Assembly: GCF_963678635.1 (NCBI RefSeq)
Contig: NC_087068.1
Location: 57,769,896-57,833,895, forward strand
Direction of reading: 5' to 3'
Source of the DNA: Symsagittifera roscoffensis
Lineage: Eukaryota > Xenacoelomorpha > Acoela > Convolutidae
Length of the DNA stretch: 64,000 bases
Numbering within the stretch: the first letter of the stretch is position 1; each line of letters starts with the position of its first letter. The position numbers were made by a program, and so were the translations under genes. Below the pieces are notes generated by a model, which worked only from the letters and a program-made list of their open reading frames with translations, was not told the DNA's origin and made no database searches. This document shows, one piece after another, positions 39,701-44,940 of this stretch.

Positions 39701-41078
39701 TTGCGATGCATAGCTTATGATTGGTACGATGTATCCGCAGTATAAGTTTAATTTTGACTTTAATGATGTTTTTTTCGAGATAATTCGTTTGATTTTGTAA
39801 AAAGCTCCCATTGCTTTTGATATGCGATTTTCAGCATTTACTGACCACGAAAGGTTGTCACACATTAAAATACCTAAGTCTTTTTGGGTCTTTGCGGTAT
39901 CAACATTTGTATTAAATAGTGTAACTTCCATTTTCCCTTTGAGGTTTAACAAATTACATTTATCTTCATTCAGCGGCATTTTATTTTCTTTGCACCATTT
40001 TTCAACATTTGCCGTGTCTTTTTGCAGATGAATTTCTTCAGTAGACAAGATCTTCATATCGTCACAATAGCCAAAACAATCTGAATTCTCAATGTATTTG
40101 GGAAAGTCGTTAATGAATATGATAAAAAGTAGAGGGCCAAGAATTGAGCCCTGTGGTACACCGCTAGTTACTTCTTTCAGAGTTGATGAACTTTTATTGA
40201 TTTTCACAAACTGCATTCTATCTGTTAGATAGTCTTGTATTATGTCTCGTATTTGAATGCTTAGACCTATGTTCCGTAGTTTGGCGACTAGGATACTATG
40301 AGGAACTTTATCAAAGGCTTTAGAAAAATCTAGTTAAAGGACTGAAAGTGTTTGAACATTTTTGTCATCGTAGAGTTCATATACTTTGCTCAAAAATTGT
40401 ACCATTTGTAGTACTGCTGACCTTTTTTGCCGGGAGCCGTATTGTGCGTTTTCCAGGAAAGGTTGAACTTTGGGGTATATATTATCAAAGATATATACAT
40501 TTTTTAAAGGTTAGATTTGAATAACTATATTCCTTAACATAAAGCAAAACTCACCTTGAGAACCCGATCAACAACCAAGTCCTCTGCCATTGATTTAAAC
40601 GAAGTTGTGAATGACCTGTGAAACAAGCAGGTAAAAAGAGCAGAAGTGGACATTCAGCTTTTCAGCGGAGACAAAACAATCTAGTGCAAATAATGCAATA
40701 ATTCTAGTTCACGGCCTAAGACTCAGTAATTCTTAATACTTAAATGCTTTTACCAGATATTCTACTTACAATCTGAAATTGTTTATAAGTGTTTGGATTC
40801 TGCTAAGATCATCGCACGCATTGCTGATCTAAATTAAAAGAGAGAAAAAATTAATTCCAGAAGTGTCAAACATGTGTAAATCCACGAAAGATTATAAATG
40901 ATTGCAACGACTATAAAAGATGAAACTTCTTAGACACCGCGACTTCTAAATCAGTTACCTTGTTCACACTTTTTCCAAAGGCACTTATGCGCTCTTCGTA
41001 CCCTTTCAGGTACGCTTTAAACAGTGGCGAGTCTCGCAGTGCCTCGTCAAATAATAATGATTGTTTCAAAACATTCAT
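6598..41078 (-). CDS. ACAP-family ArfGAP (BAR-PH-ArfGAP-ankyrin), 20 coding exons
   Basis: Coding segments in transcript order: 41078-40959, 40828-40770, 40615-40555, 38806-38753, 38676-38618, 24730-24613, 24139-23966, 23384-23289, 19756-19622, 19567-19475, 16434-16278, 15526-15363, 14972-14802, 14205-14128, 13036-12873, 12282-12161, 10860-10751, 10119-9949, 7062-6972, 6707-6598. Each junction has AG/GT borders and the phases agree throughout, giving 768 codons and a TAA, a normal length for the family. Order is BAR (about residues 1-290), PH (about 293-430), ArfGAP (about 445-590) and ankyrin repeats (about 620-735). Family members bind curved phosphoinositide membranes and stimulate GTP hydrolysis on Arf6-type GTPases in endocytic recycling. 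The nearest family match by eye is ACAP2-like, strongest in the ankyrin and ArfGAP parts. Untranslated exons were not located. Confidence 0.9.
6972..7062 (-). CDS. ACAP exon 19 (last ankyrin repeat), proximal copy
   Basis: A 91-nt exon. TPMDVATEAQDRELLCVLKI is the last ankyrin repeat, followed by SQALRKFQPV. Acceptor cttttcag, donor gtaaga. It leaves in phase 1. Confidence 0.88.
7386..7815 (+). repeat. Dispersed TATA-containing repeat, copy in proximal duplicate
   Basis: Counterpart of 3045-3480 produced by the 4.34-kb tandem duplication. Confidence 0.75.
9107..9580 (+). repeat. Dispersed TATA-containing repeat, second copy in proximal duplicate
   Basis: Counterpart of 4764-5235 produced by the 4.34-kb tandem duplication. 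Confidence 0.75.
9686..9935 (-). repeat. tRNA-derived SINE-like unit, proximal copy
   Basis: Counterpart of 5345-5591 through the 4.34-kb duplication. Confidence 0.55.
9949..10119 (-). CDS. ACAP exon 18 (second and third ankyrin repeats), proximal copy
   Basis: A 171-nt, 57-codon, phase-0 exon: TCCELLMQQGADIDSVDS, GRTPLHYACMNSNRMVACLL, GADPHALDMDEK. It is the upstream (transcript order) member of a duplicated pair. It keeps the canonical TPLH turn and therefore is the version I place in the main transcript. Confidence 0.92.
10120..10750. other. ACAP intron 17, AT-rich
   Basis: Runs of atttaaatt and polypurine A tracts; no gene, RNA or clear repeat is seen other than the end of the 4.34-kb unit near 10311. 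Confidence 0.6.
10751..10860 (-). CDS. ACAP exon 17 (first ankyrin repeat)
   Basis: A 110-nt exon. ILQYISQGADVNWKNEKSDN followed by MTSLHNATFG matches the ACAP-specific first ankyrin repeat, including the family signature GADVNW. Donor gtaagt, acceptor gtttcag. Confidence 0.9.
11035..11205 (+). repeat. Dispersed 170-bp repeat, copy 1
   Basis: The blocks gcaatctt-a-caaccaagtctgttc, ggaaactatatccgactac and cataggcgttcttggtttccact recur in the same order at 26098-26262. Family and function are not recognised. It lies in the intron between ACAP exons 16 and 17. Confidence 0.7.
12161..12282 (-). CDS. ACAP exon 16 (end of ArfGAP)
   Basis: A 122-nt exon. VTREKWILGKYVEQRFVR is the last ArfGAP helix, where R..WI..KYVE..F is conserved. 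Acceptor tgtttcag, donor gtcaga. It leaves in phase 1, and the codon is completed by the ankyrin exon. Confidence 0.9.
12555..12597 (+). other. G-run with G-quadruplex potential
   Basis: An uninterrupted run of about 11 G is followed by G6, GTGGGG and GAGGG runs in about 40 bases, within the otherwise AT-rich ACAP intron 12283-12872. On the transcribed (minus) strand of ACAP it is a C-run in the RNA. Confidence 0.6.
12873..13036 (-). CDS. ACAP exon 15 (ArfGAP helices)
   Basis: A 164-nt exon encoding LQQRVLSLTLDEWRPEVAAL and LLGNKFANSIYEAHR. This is the conserved ArfGAP core (family: VRSLTLDTWEPE and GNDVINRVYEA). It leaves in phase 2. Confidence 0.92.
13435..13595 (-). repeat. Decayed SINE-like body related to 20370-20532
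   Basis: Shares gaggtgaagctgcgattcgcaaag, cctcgaatt and cttttgctatgtgtcggtt with the tandem pair at 20370 and 20790, but its tRNA-like head is degraded. It is followed at 13597 by a decayed TATA-containing repeat. It lies in the ACAP intron 13037-14127. Confidence 0.5.
14128..14205 (-). CDS. ACAP exon 14 (catalytic Arg and unusual insert)
   Basis: A 78-nt exon, phase 0 both sides, too short for routine ORF finding. It begins VHRALV directly after CSSCAQ, supplying the catalytic arginine that other members carry in IHRSLG. The rest (SKCSKDAYKNAGPKSSQ) plus the start of the next exon forms an insert of roughly 20-25 residues before the SLTLD strand that family members do not have. Without this exon the protein would lack its Arg finger, so its inclusion decides whether the GAP is active. 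Confidence 0.82.
14802..14972 (-). CDS. ACAP exon 13 (ArfGAP zinc finger)
   Basis: A 171-nt exon, phase 0 both sides. ENKYCCDCSALDPCWAVAPF and GITVCSSCAQ give the four zinc-binding cysteines of the ArfGAP finger (CxxC, then CxxC). The usual Arg of the DPRW motif is Cys here (DPCW), while the Trp is kept. Confidence 0.95.
15363..15526 (-). CDS. ACAP exon 12 (end of PH domain)
   Basis: A 164-nt exon. A Gly/Ser run completes the PH loop, then KHTSLLLQAESRAESSLW matches the last PH strand and the C-terminal helix start (family: LLQADSEEDRQAW). A Ser/Asn/Pro linker to the ArfGAP domain follows. Acceptor gttttcag, donor gtaggt. Confidence 0.88.
16278..16434 (-). CDS. ACAP exon 11 (PH domain centre)
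   Basis: A 157-nt exon that enters in phase 0 and leaves in phase 1. It encodes SDFKIVTDCLNKSWLIRAKK, then ENILLELQGP, then a Ser/Asn-rich tract that begins an inserted loop inside the PH domain. Acceptor gttctag, donor gtaaag. Confidence 0.8.
16435..19474. other. ACAP intron 10, about 3.0 kb
   Basis: AT-rich, no coding signal. A partial TATA-containing repeat lies at about 16790-17020 (gagaaaactggatcaatacg, then cgacctagatataaatactcactac). I see nothing else supportable. Confidence 0.55.
19475..19567 (-). CDS. ACAP exon 10 (start of PH domain)
   Basis: A 93-nt exon, 31 codons. GYLMKQ, then PWSRRWFYLVDDRLLYYR, is the diagnostic first two PH strands, with the basic RR and aromatic W expected at the phosphoinositide site. 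Acceptor ttctccag, donor gtgagt. Confidence 0.92.
19622..19756 (-). CDS. ACAP exon 9 (end of BAR, BAR-PH linker)
   Basis: A 135-nt exon, 45 codons, acceptor ttttttag. It encodes ALVEYKEEKEYVAHRYEQCR, the charged end of the BAR helix, then a Ser/Gly/Thr linker. The donor gtgatt at 19621 leaves a 54-nt intron to the PH exon. That intron is a multiple of three without stops, so retaining it would add 18 residues in frame; both forms are possible. Confidence 0.8.
20340..20766. repeat. 428-bp tandem duplication, copy 1
   Basis: From aaaatggtttttgaaaataaaac onward the sequence recurs 410-428 bp downstream. Each copy holds a SINE-like body with a tRNA-like head on the minus strand (20532-20464) and a tail containing tatatattatatattgag. 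Confidence 0.85.
20464..20532 (-). repeat. tRNA-like SINE head
   Basis: The minus strand reads a box-A match tagtcgagaag, then an anticodon-like arm (gaga, loop ctccaaa, tctc; CCA at the anticodon position) and a box-B-like gtttcgaaacc. The T stem does not pair, so this is a tRNA-derived SINE head or pseudogene and not a working tRNA. A second copy lies at 20892-20960. Confidence 0.55.
20767..21180. repeat. 428-bp tandem duplication, copy 2
   Basis: Second head-to-tail copy. It carries an extra cgctccaaaa segment near 20818 and a mutated box B (ttcaaaac instead of ttcgaaac). Confidence 0.85.
21539..21695. mobile_element. MITE-like foldback element, simple ends
   Basis: The left end ggcgacaattcgtaaca is mirrored at the right end as ttgttacgaactatcgcc. 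The interior (cactgattcac-cgcagta, ctctcgttccgg) matches the element at 22203-22402. No transposase frame is present. Confidence 0.65.
22203..22402. mobile_element. MITE-like foldback element with multiplied terminal repeats
   Basis: The unit ggcgacaattcgtaaca occurs twice at the left end and about four times inverted at the right end (22331-22400). The interior is shared with 21539-21695. It lies in the ACAP intron 19757-23288. Confidence 0.7.
23289..23384 (-). CDS. ACAP exon 8 (BAR)
   Basis: A 96-nt exon, 32 codons, phase 0 both sides, acceptor ctttcag and donor gtaagt. The encoded FPRIVKCISGFSEKLFDK corresponds to the last long BAR helix where family members read MLSFMYAHLAFFHQGYDLF. Confidence 0.82.
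23966..24139 (-). CDS. ACAP exon 7 (BAR)
   Basis: A 174-nt exon, 58 codons, phase 0 both sides. It opens with a polar Ser/Asn loop (KNSSSSSDSTANSS) and then encodes RIAFKHSALEVAKVFNIFR, which aligns well with the conserved ACAP segment of the form TRKCFRHIALDYV. The donor is gttagt rather than gtaagt or gtgagt, a weaker site. It was chosen because it keeps phase and homology into the next exon. Confidence 0.82.
24300..24490. repeat. Roughly 60-bp tandem repeat, three copies
   Basis: The unit contains ttataaatagattataatagcaagaaatgttttaacatgttcaagt(t/c)a; three successive copies lie in the ACAP intron between exons 6 and 7. The first copy is the most diverged. Confidence 0.75.
24613..24730 (-). 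CDS. ACAP exon 6 (BAR plus Gly-rich loop)
   Basis: A 118-nt exon (acceptor tttgtag-type, donor gtaagt). It encodes HLQRIDDKSKQYYSRFDFFE, aligned with the central BAR helix, followed by a glycine-rich stretch (MGGPGGGLGPFN). The Gly-rich end, together with the Ser/Asn-rich start of the next exon, looks like an inserted loop between BAR helices that typical family members lack. Confidence 0.8.
25430..25670 (+). repeat. Dispersed TATA-containing repeat, truncated copy
   Basis: Starts caacactgacagttggaaaaag, continues gaacgcaaggaaacag and ends with a decayed tatagggcactcacaacgttcattactctta. Confidence 0.6.
26098..26262 (+). repeat. Dispersed 170-bp repeat, copy 2
   Basis: Colinear with 11035-11205. 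It lies in the large ACAP intron 24731-38617. Confidence 0.7.
26941..26988. other. Near-perfect hairpin
   Basis: gctatcttg at the left is mirrored by caagatagc at the right, with an inner cttgtaag/cttacaag pair. Further copies of tcttgtaagatcttgcaaga follow to 27090, mixing direct and inverted forms. Confidence 0.6.
27746..28440. repeat. 695-bp tandem duplication, copy 1
   Basis: The segment from ccaatggaatatttttagag recurs exactly 695 bp downstream, and the encoded frames are identical in both copies. It carries an SGNH-like reading frame. It also carries an internal degenerate pair, agctctcggaactccttac and agctctcgggactctttac. Confidence 0.95.
27821..28211 (+). pseudogene. Decayed SGNH-hydrolase-like frame, copy 1
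   Basis: The frame begins MLIADSQARRL, then LSTPGGRI, is frameshifted near 27975, and continues DLCEMVYVLGISPRVRKL and ends near GNDDVYLT. This order resembles an SGNH/GDSL esterase: GDS block, Gly block, a GxN position and a DxxH position. The last reads DDVY here, so the catalytic His is absent and the G of GDS is Ala. Such esterases occur in ORF1 of CR1-type LINEs, and a LINE lies just downstream on the same strand, so it may be a LINE ORF1 remnant. Confidence 0.5.
28441..29113. repeat. 695-bp tandem duplication, copy 2
   Basis: Head-to-tail copy of 27746-28440, ending within gaattctgttctttt. Confidence 0.95.
28516..28906 (+). pseudogene. Decayed SGNH-hydrolase-like frame, copy 2
   Basis: Identical duplicate of 27821-28211 with the same frameshift, so the frame was already broken before duplication. 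Confidence 0.5.
29480..32747 (+). mobile_element. Decayed non-LTR retrotransposon (LINE), plus strand
   Basis: Pieces in order: an ORF1-type segment (SDLRRLGKF, KTRPLNLKV) near 29640-29710; an apurinic-endonuclease-like part (KDILCQTETWL near 30040, NVIITGEINSSDD near 30385, the LSDHFAH catalytic-type motif near 30590); a pre-RT segment (HRATLTPGITPPTLH) near 30820; RT pieces (SVPQGSLLRPLLF near 31760 and a YADD-type box near 31835); and the Cys-rich C terminus (CTLQILIQCGNC) near 32620. It ends in an actactact-type tail. Many stops and frameshifts make it inactive. It belongs to the CR1/L2/Jockey-like group by layout. Confidence 0.8.
33000..34394. other. Unassigned sequence between LINE remnants
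   Basis: Several short open frames exist (for example 34121-34315 plus and 34031-33657 minus), but none matches a family and all are duplicated unchanged at 36300-37690 by the 3.3-kb tandem event. Treated as intronic repeat sequence. Confidence 0.4.
34395..34660 (-). pseudogene. LINE C-terminal remnant, minus strand, copy 1
   Basis: The minus strand encodes, after TRNFACQQIRLKK and LANLFNDYF, the Cys-rich end CTWRILCGCNNC. This matches the LINE end at 39230 (CMWRILCWCGNC) and at 32620. It is a short 3' fragment of the same family. Confidence 0.7.
35025..38319. repeat. 3.3-kb tandem duplication, copy 2
   Basis: Head-to-tail partner of 31726-35021, ending in gtttgaaaaaaaaactt. The junction at 35021-35025 has the short shared sequence ct(t)cta/caaag. 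Confidence 0.95.
37694..37960 (-). pseudogene. LINE C-terminal remnant, minus strand, copy 2
   Basis: Duplicate of 34395-34660 through the 3.3-kb tandem duplication. Confidence 0.7.
38618..38676 (-). CDS. ACAP exon 5 (BAR)
   Basis: A 59-nt exon with acceptor gtttcag and donor gtaagt, encoding STLQEMRDHVLEAMVDIFK and ending in phase 2 (AT). The next recognisable BAR exon begins with a single G at 24730, restoring ATG and a continuous helix (DIFK then MHLQRIDDK). Splicing across the 13.9-kb repeat-filled intron is therefore inferred from phase and homology. Confidence 0.72.
38753..38806 (-). CDS. ACAP exon 4 (BAR)
   Basis: A 54-nt exon, phase 0 on both sides, acceptor gctttag and donor gtaagt. 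It encodes NAVDVFNDLIETICNGIF, amphipathic helix sequence that fits the BAR domain. Confidence 0.7.
39138..40505 (-). mobile_element. 5'-truncated LINE in ACAP intron 3, reverse transcriptase
   Basis: A 339-codon open frame (40216-39197) encodes the RT palm (SGVPQGSILGPLLFIIFIND, then FGYCDDMKI, the YxDD catalytic box with Cys at x), thumb and C-terminal Cys-rich motif CMWRILCWCGNC. The frame extends upstream to about 40500 (YGSRQKRSAV, LDFSKAFDKVPH), interrupted by one TAA near 40336. The 3' end carries a (CTA)n tail at 39138-39160. It is inserted in the sense orientation of ACAP between exons 3 and 4, and it is the best preserved member of its family here. Confidence 0.85.
40555..40615 (-). 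CDS. ACAP exon 3 (BAR)
   Basis: A 61-nt exon with acceptor tttcacag and donor gtgagt. It completes the split codon of the previous exon and ends in phase 0. It encodes SFTTSFKSMAEDLVVDRVLK, as expected for the early BAR helix region. The following intron carries an antisense-inserted LINE remnant in the same orientation as the gene. Confidence 0.75.
40770..40828 (-). CDS. ACAP exon 2 (BAR)
   Basis: A 59-nt exon between a clear acceptor (aatttag) and donor (gtaagt). It enters in phase 0 and leaves in phase 2. It encodes ISNACDDLSRIQTLINNFR, the continuation of BAR helix 1. The assignment rests on phase continuity and position between two recognised BAR exons. Confidence 0.75.
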
Positions 41079-41082
41079 ATTT
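40959..41082 (-). CDS. ACAP exon 1 of coding part: start codon and first BAR helix
   Basis: The ATG is at 41078-41076 and opens 40 codons ending at a GT donor (gtaact) with phase 0. The residues FDEALRDSPLFKAYL match the start of the ACAP BAR domain, which begins within about ten residues of the N terminus in the family, so this is the likely translation start. A good acceptor (tttttag) ends at 41083, four bases upstream of the ATG, so at least one 5' untranslated exon probably lies further upstream. The giant LTR element begins only about 370 bp away at 41450. Confidence 0.82.
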
Positions 41083-41449
41083 CTAAAAATAAATGAACAT
41101 CTAAGAAATGAACTCAAAATTGAAAATCTTTTCATCTAATTTTTGAATGAATCATTTACTTATGTTTGTAACAATCGCCCGGAAGTACATATCGACGGAA
41201 AATAAAGCTAGGTTTTAAAACGACTGGCTAGCGTCTAAATACAGCTCTATATGCTTTTCACCGTCCCTGCCAAAGCCAGTTCTTTTGGTGGTCTTTCTAA
41301 CATCGGGTCGACAAAAAAAAAACGTTACTGTTTCCGGCTTCGATTAGAACGCTCTAATTAATTTGATTATATGCAAAAACAGTGAGCTCATGGTTGGGTC
41401 TCAGGATCCCCAGACCACGAGATTACTCCTAAAAACAGGGCTACTAATT

Positions 41450-42075
41450 TATGTGCCAGTCGGTCATATTTGGAAGTTTGACCTTGAGAAAAGCAAGAGC
41501 ACTCAATTTTGGGGTGAAATTTAATTTTTCAAAAATTCGAATGGAGCCTGTCATGCACGATTTTCTCGCGATAACTAAAAACCGAAGAAGAGAATTCAGA
41601 ACGATCGAACAAAAATCGCGGGAAAGTTGCAAGAAAAATCAGTAGGAAATTGCTATTCGCAATTTCCGCCACAGTAATAACCTAGAGTAGAGCTGTCCCA
41701 TTCGAAACAGAGACAAGAGTATTCCCACGAACTGGATTATTGTGACTTGACTGGAGTATTATTCTAAACTGGACTAGAGTGAACCTTCGGTGGAAAGGTG
41801 GACAGCTTGAGTGTCCCAATGGTTCACGAGAAATTATAGTCTAGAGTACAAACTTGTTCTTGTTGTTAAAACTGACAAAAATCAAACTCATTTTAATTAC
41901 ATTATTTAATTCTCGAGTTGATTACCGACTTGATTACTCCCAGTTCTTGAGCGTGCTACAATGTGAGTACAAATTTAAATTTCTAGAGTGTGTTTTATGA
42001 TTATTATGTTGAGGTAAGGCGAGTTTTAGGTTGATCCATCTGAAATGGATCAAAGTTCCACTGTCTAATAAAAAA
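41450..42075 (+). repeat. 5' LTR (minimum extent)
   Basis: Begins (ta)tgtgccagtcggtcat and is aligned with the 3' copy up to ctgtctaataaaaaa, where the window ends. The AATAAA here is a plausible polyadenylation signal, so U5 continues past 42075 and the LTR is longer than 626 bp. By eye there are four substitutions between the copies. Confidence 0.92.
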
Positions 42076-42836
42076 GTAACTTAGCGGATTGTTCCGACCC
42101 GGTTTTTAACGGCGTTCATGTATTTTGGGTATCTAGAGACCTGAGTATGGGGACGTTATTAATTCTAGAGTGGGGGGATATTTTAGTAGTAGCCTTTAAG
42201 CTGTAACGGGTCGTAGTCTCATGTCACAAGCGAACCGAATTGGCTCCGACTGATTTGAGGTAGAAAAACTCAAGAGATAGTGTCCCTGACTCTTGAGCCA
42301 ATGGTTATAGGGCCTATTTTTCTTAAGCCTCATATGTGACTGCAGTAGACGAATGTTACATAGTGTTTTTATGGCGCTCCTGGGTGTTTACGACATCAAG
42401 ACTACGGAGTCGAAATCACTTGAGACAGCTTCGGGCTGAATGCCCATTCTAGAGTACCGGCGGTGCGGTTCGACAGGAACGTGCAAACCTTCCGGTTGTA
42501 CCGTGATAGCTTCTTAAGTAAACTCGAGAAAACTTCCTGGTACGCCCTCCGAACGAGGCTTAGCTAACCGAGTAAAGGGGGGCAACTAGGGGGACAAAAA
42601 CACGAGCAAAAAGACAAAAAGCAAAACAAAAACCATAAAACGAAAAAAGACAGTTACTTTGACACCAGATTAGTTGGATCAAACCTTTATATTAATTAAA
42701 TAGTATACCCATACTGTTTTACAAGTTCGATCGTTTCGATCAACCTAGTAATTTAACCCAGTAACCTGAATAAAGAGCCCGAGTGTGGGGCGTTGTCAAG
42801 GGTTTTCAGATAGCTTGGAACTTAGCTGGACAACAA

Positions 42837-43017
42837 GGAGACTTGACTGGAAGAGGTGACCAGCCAAGTGGGAAAGTGGTTCAGGAGCACTTGAGCTGAA
42901 CCAATAGGAGACTCGACTGGAAGAGGTGACCGGCCGAGTGGGAAAGTGGTTCAGGAACACTTGAGCTGAACCAATAGGAGACTGGACTGGAACAGGTGAC
43001 CAGTCGAGTGGGAAAGC
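42837..43017 (+). repeat. 70-bp tandem repeat in the leader, 2.6 copies
   Basis: Units start at 42837, 42907 and 42977 with ggagact-gactggaa-aggtgac and contain gtgggaaagtggttcagga and cacttgagctgaacc. Confidence 0.9.
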
Positions 43018-43894
43018 AGCCAAGAAGGATTTGGCAGATCTCGAGTTCGCAAGTTGGGCAGAACGGGTATCGTTAAAATCCAAATTACATTAAAGGAAAT
43101 AAGTGTAAAATTGGATAAGCGATATCCCCCGGTTTTGAGAAACGTTTTTACTTGAGCAGGCCTGGAGACAGGTCTACGGTTTTCTCTTGAGAGGTGTAGT
43201 ACCCGGCGCTTAAGGTAATTTTAGGCTTAAGAAGGGGGGCTAAAAAGGGGGGAGGTTAGAAGGGGGGCTGGTTAAGTTAGAGGTTGGCGGTTGTAAATTG
43301 TAAAAAGGGGGAAAATTAGAGTAATTAATTAGTCGACATCGTTGACTTAGTTACATTAGACATTAACACGCGTTGGTAATAATAAGTGGATATCGAAATT
43401 TGAACTTGAGTTAAGGAAGGTACCCTGGTCGGATCGGTAGGGGGGAACGGACATAGACAGTTTTTGTGATACCAATTAAGATCGCTAGCAGGGGGGAAGG
43501 AAACGCGTGGCAATTAGGTACCAGACATTTTTTCGATAGAAGGTAGACATTTGTCACCTTTGAATTTTAGGTGGATTCATCTTTCTGTTTTTATTACTTT
43601 TTCTTGCTTAGATTTTTGTTGCATTTTGGTAAGGATTTGTGTTTAGTTTTTACACGGACAGGTGATCACAAGATACCTGCGCACAGGTTTTGGTCTCAAG
43701 TTGCTTGGAACATTGAAAGAGAGGTAATTAAAAAGAAATAAGAAAGAGGGGGGTCAGCATTTGGCTTTTAAGAGAGGGTTTTTGGCAAAATTTTACTAGA
43801 GCTTGAGTGGTGGTACAAGGTACAGTGAATCAAGAAGTCCCCATAACAAAGAAGAAAGAGGTCCCACCGCTCAGACACTTGTCAACAGTCTTGG

Positions 43895-44610
43895 GACAGT
43901 GCCAAAGAAGTCTTGGGACAGAGCAGTCTGGGGACAGTCTTGGGACAGTGCAGTCCTGGGACAGTGTTGGACCAGAACAGTCTTGATACAGTCTTGGGAC
44001 AGTGGTCTTGGGACAGTGGTCTTGGGACAGTGGTCTTGGGACAGTGGTCTTGGGACAGTGGTCTTGAGACAAGGGTCTTGGGACAGGGTCTTGGGACAGT
44101 GGTCTTGGGACACTAGTCTTGGGACAGGGTCTTGGGACAAGGGTCTTGGGACAGTGGTCTTGGGACAAGGGTCTTGGGACAGGGTCTTGGGACAGTGGTC
44201 TTGGGACACTAGTCTTGGGACAGGGTCTTGGGACAAGGGTCTTGGGACAGTGGTCTTGGGACAGTGGTCTTGGGACAAGGGTCTTGGGACAGGGTCTTGG
44301 GACAAGGGTCTTGGGACAGGGTCTTGGGACAGTGGTCTTGGGACAAGGGTCTTGGGACAGGGTCTTGGGACAAGGGTCCTGGGACAGTGGTCTTGGGACA
44401 GTGGTCTTGGGACAAGGGTCTTGGGACAGGGTCTTGGGACACTAGCCTTGGGATAGTAGTCTTGGGACAGTAGTCTTGGGACACTAGCCTTGGGTAGTAG
44501 TCTTGGGACACTAGTCTTGGGACACTAGCCTTGGGACAGTGGTCTTGGGACACTAGCCTTGGGACAGTAGCCTTGGGATAGTATTCTCAGGACAAGGGTC
44601 TTGGGACACT
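43895..44610 (+). repeat. 14-bp minisatellite in the leader
   Basis: About fifty units of gtcttgggacagtg with variants ending acaagg, acagg and acacta, longer-range blocks of variants repeating together. Because 14 is not a multiple of three and the unit lacks stops, several frames stay open on both strands. It lies between LTR and ORF1, so it would be part of the 5' leader RNA. Confidence 0.92.
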
Positions 44611-44940
44611 GACGAAGTACTGGGACAGTACCGAACAGTCTTGGGACAGTAGAAAGAAGCCTGGGACGGTACAAAGAAGAGTAGGGACGGTAACTGGAAG
44701 TCTTAGGACGGTATAAAAATTGAAGTAAAATTACAATAAGTGTTTGAGAAAAATTTAAAACAGAACAACACTAGTCGGAACCCGGTACGGTTGGGACCAC
44801 AAATAAAGAAAGTTTCAAGAAAGGTTTTTATCACGTTGTATATTTCCTCTTAAGAATTCTTTTTCACAAAATTTTTTATTCTTAGAATAGAGTTGTGTAT
44901 AGAATAATATTGTAAATAAGAGCAATTGTAAATAGAAATA

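Larger units (their letters stand above)
42076..44940 (+). other. Leader region of the giant element
   Basis: About 2.9 kb without credible coding sequence. Contains the 70-bp and 14-bp arrays, G-rich tracts (gggggg near 43240-43320 and 43440-43500) and recurrent cttgag/ctcgag hexamers. Likely contains the rest of the LTR, the primer-binding site, the packaging signal and the ORF1 5' untranslated region. Confidence 0.55.

Noticed and set aside
41444-41645. Short frames in the LTRs (also 63230-63548)
   Set aside because: Identical in both LTRs and explained by the LTR sequence; no coding evidence.
42530-42565. Primer-binding site candidate beginning tggtacgccctcc
   Set aside because: The complement does not resemble the T-arm of a tRNA and the LTR end is not known from this window.
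43803-44456. Long open frames on both strands across the minisatellite
   Set aside because: A stop-free 14-bp repeat keeps several frames open on both strands; the predicted proteins are only the repeat read in rotation.
43895-44610. Array that might be mistaken for a CRISPR
   Set aside because: Units are contiguous 14-mers without unique spacers, in a eukaryotic retroelement leader.
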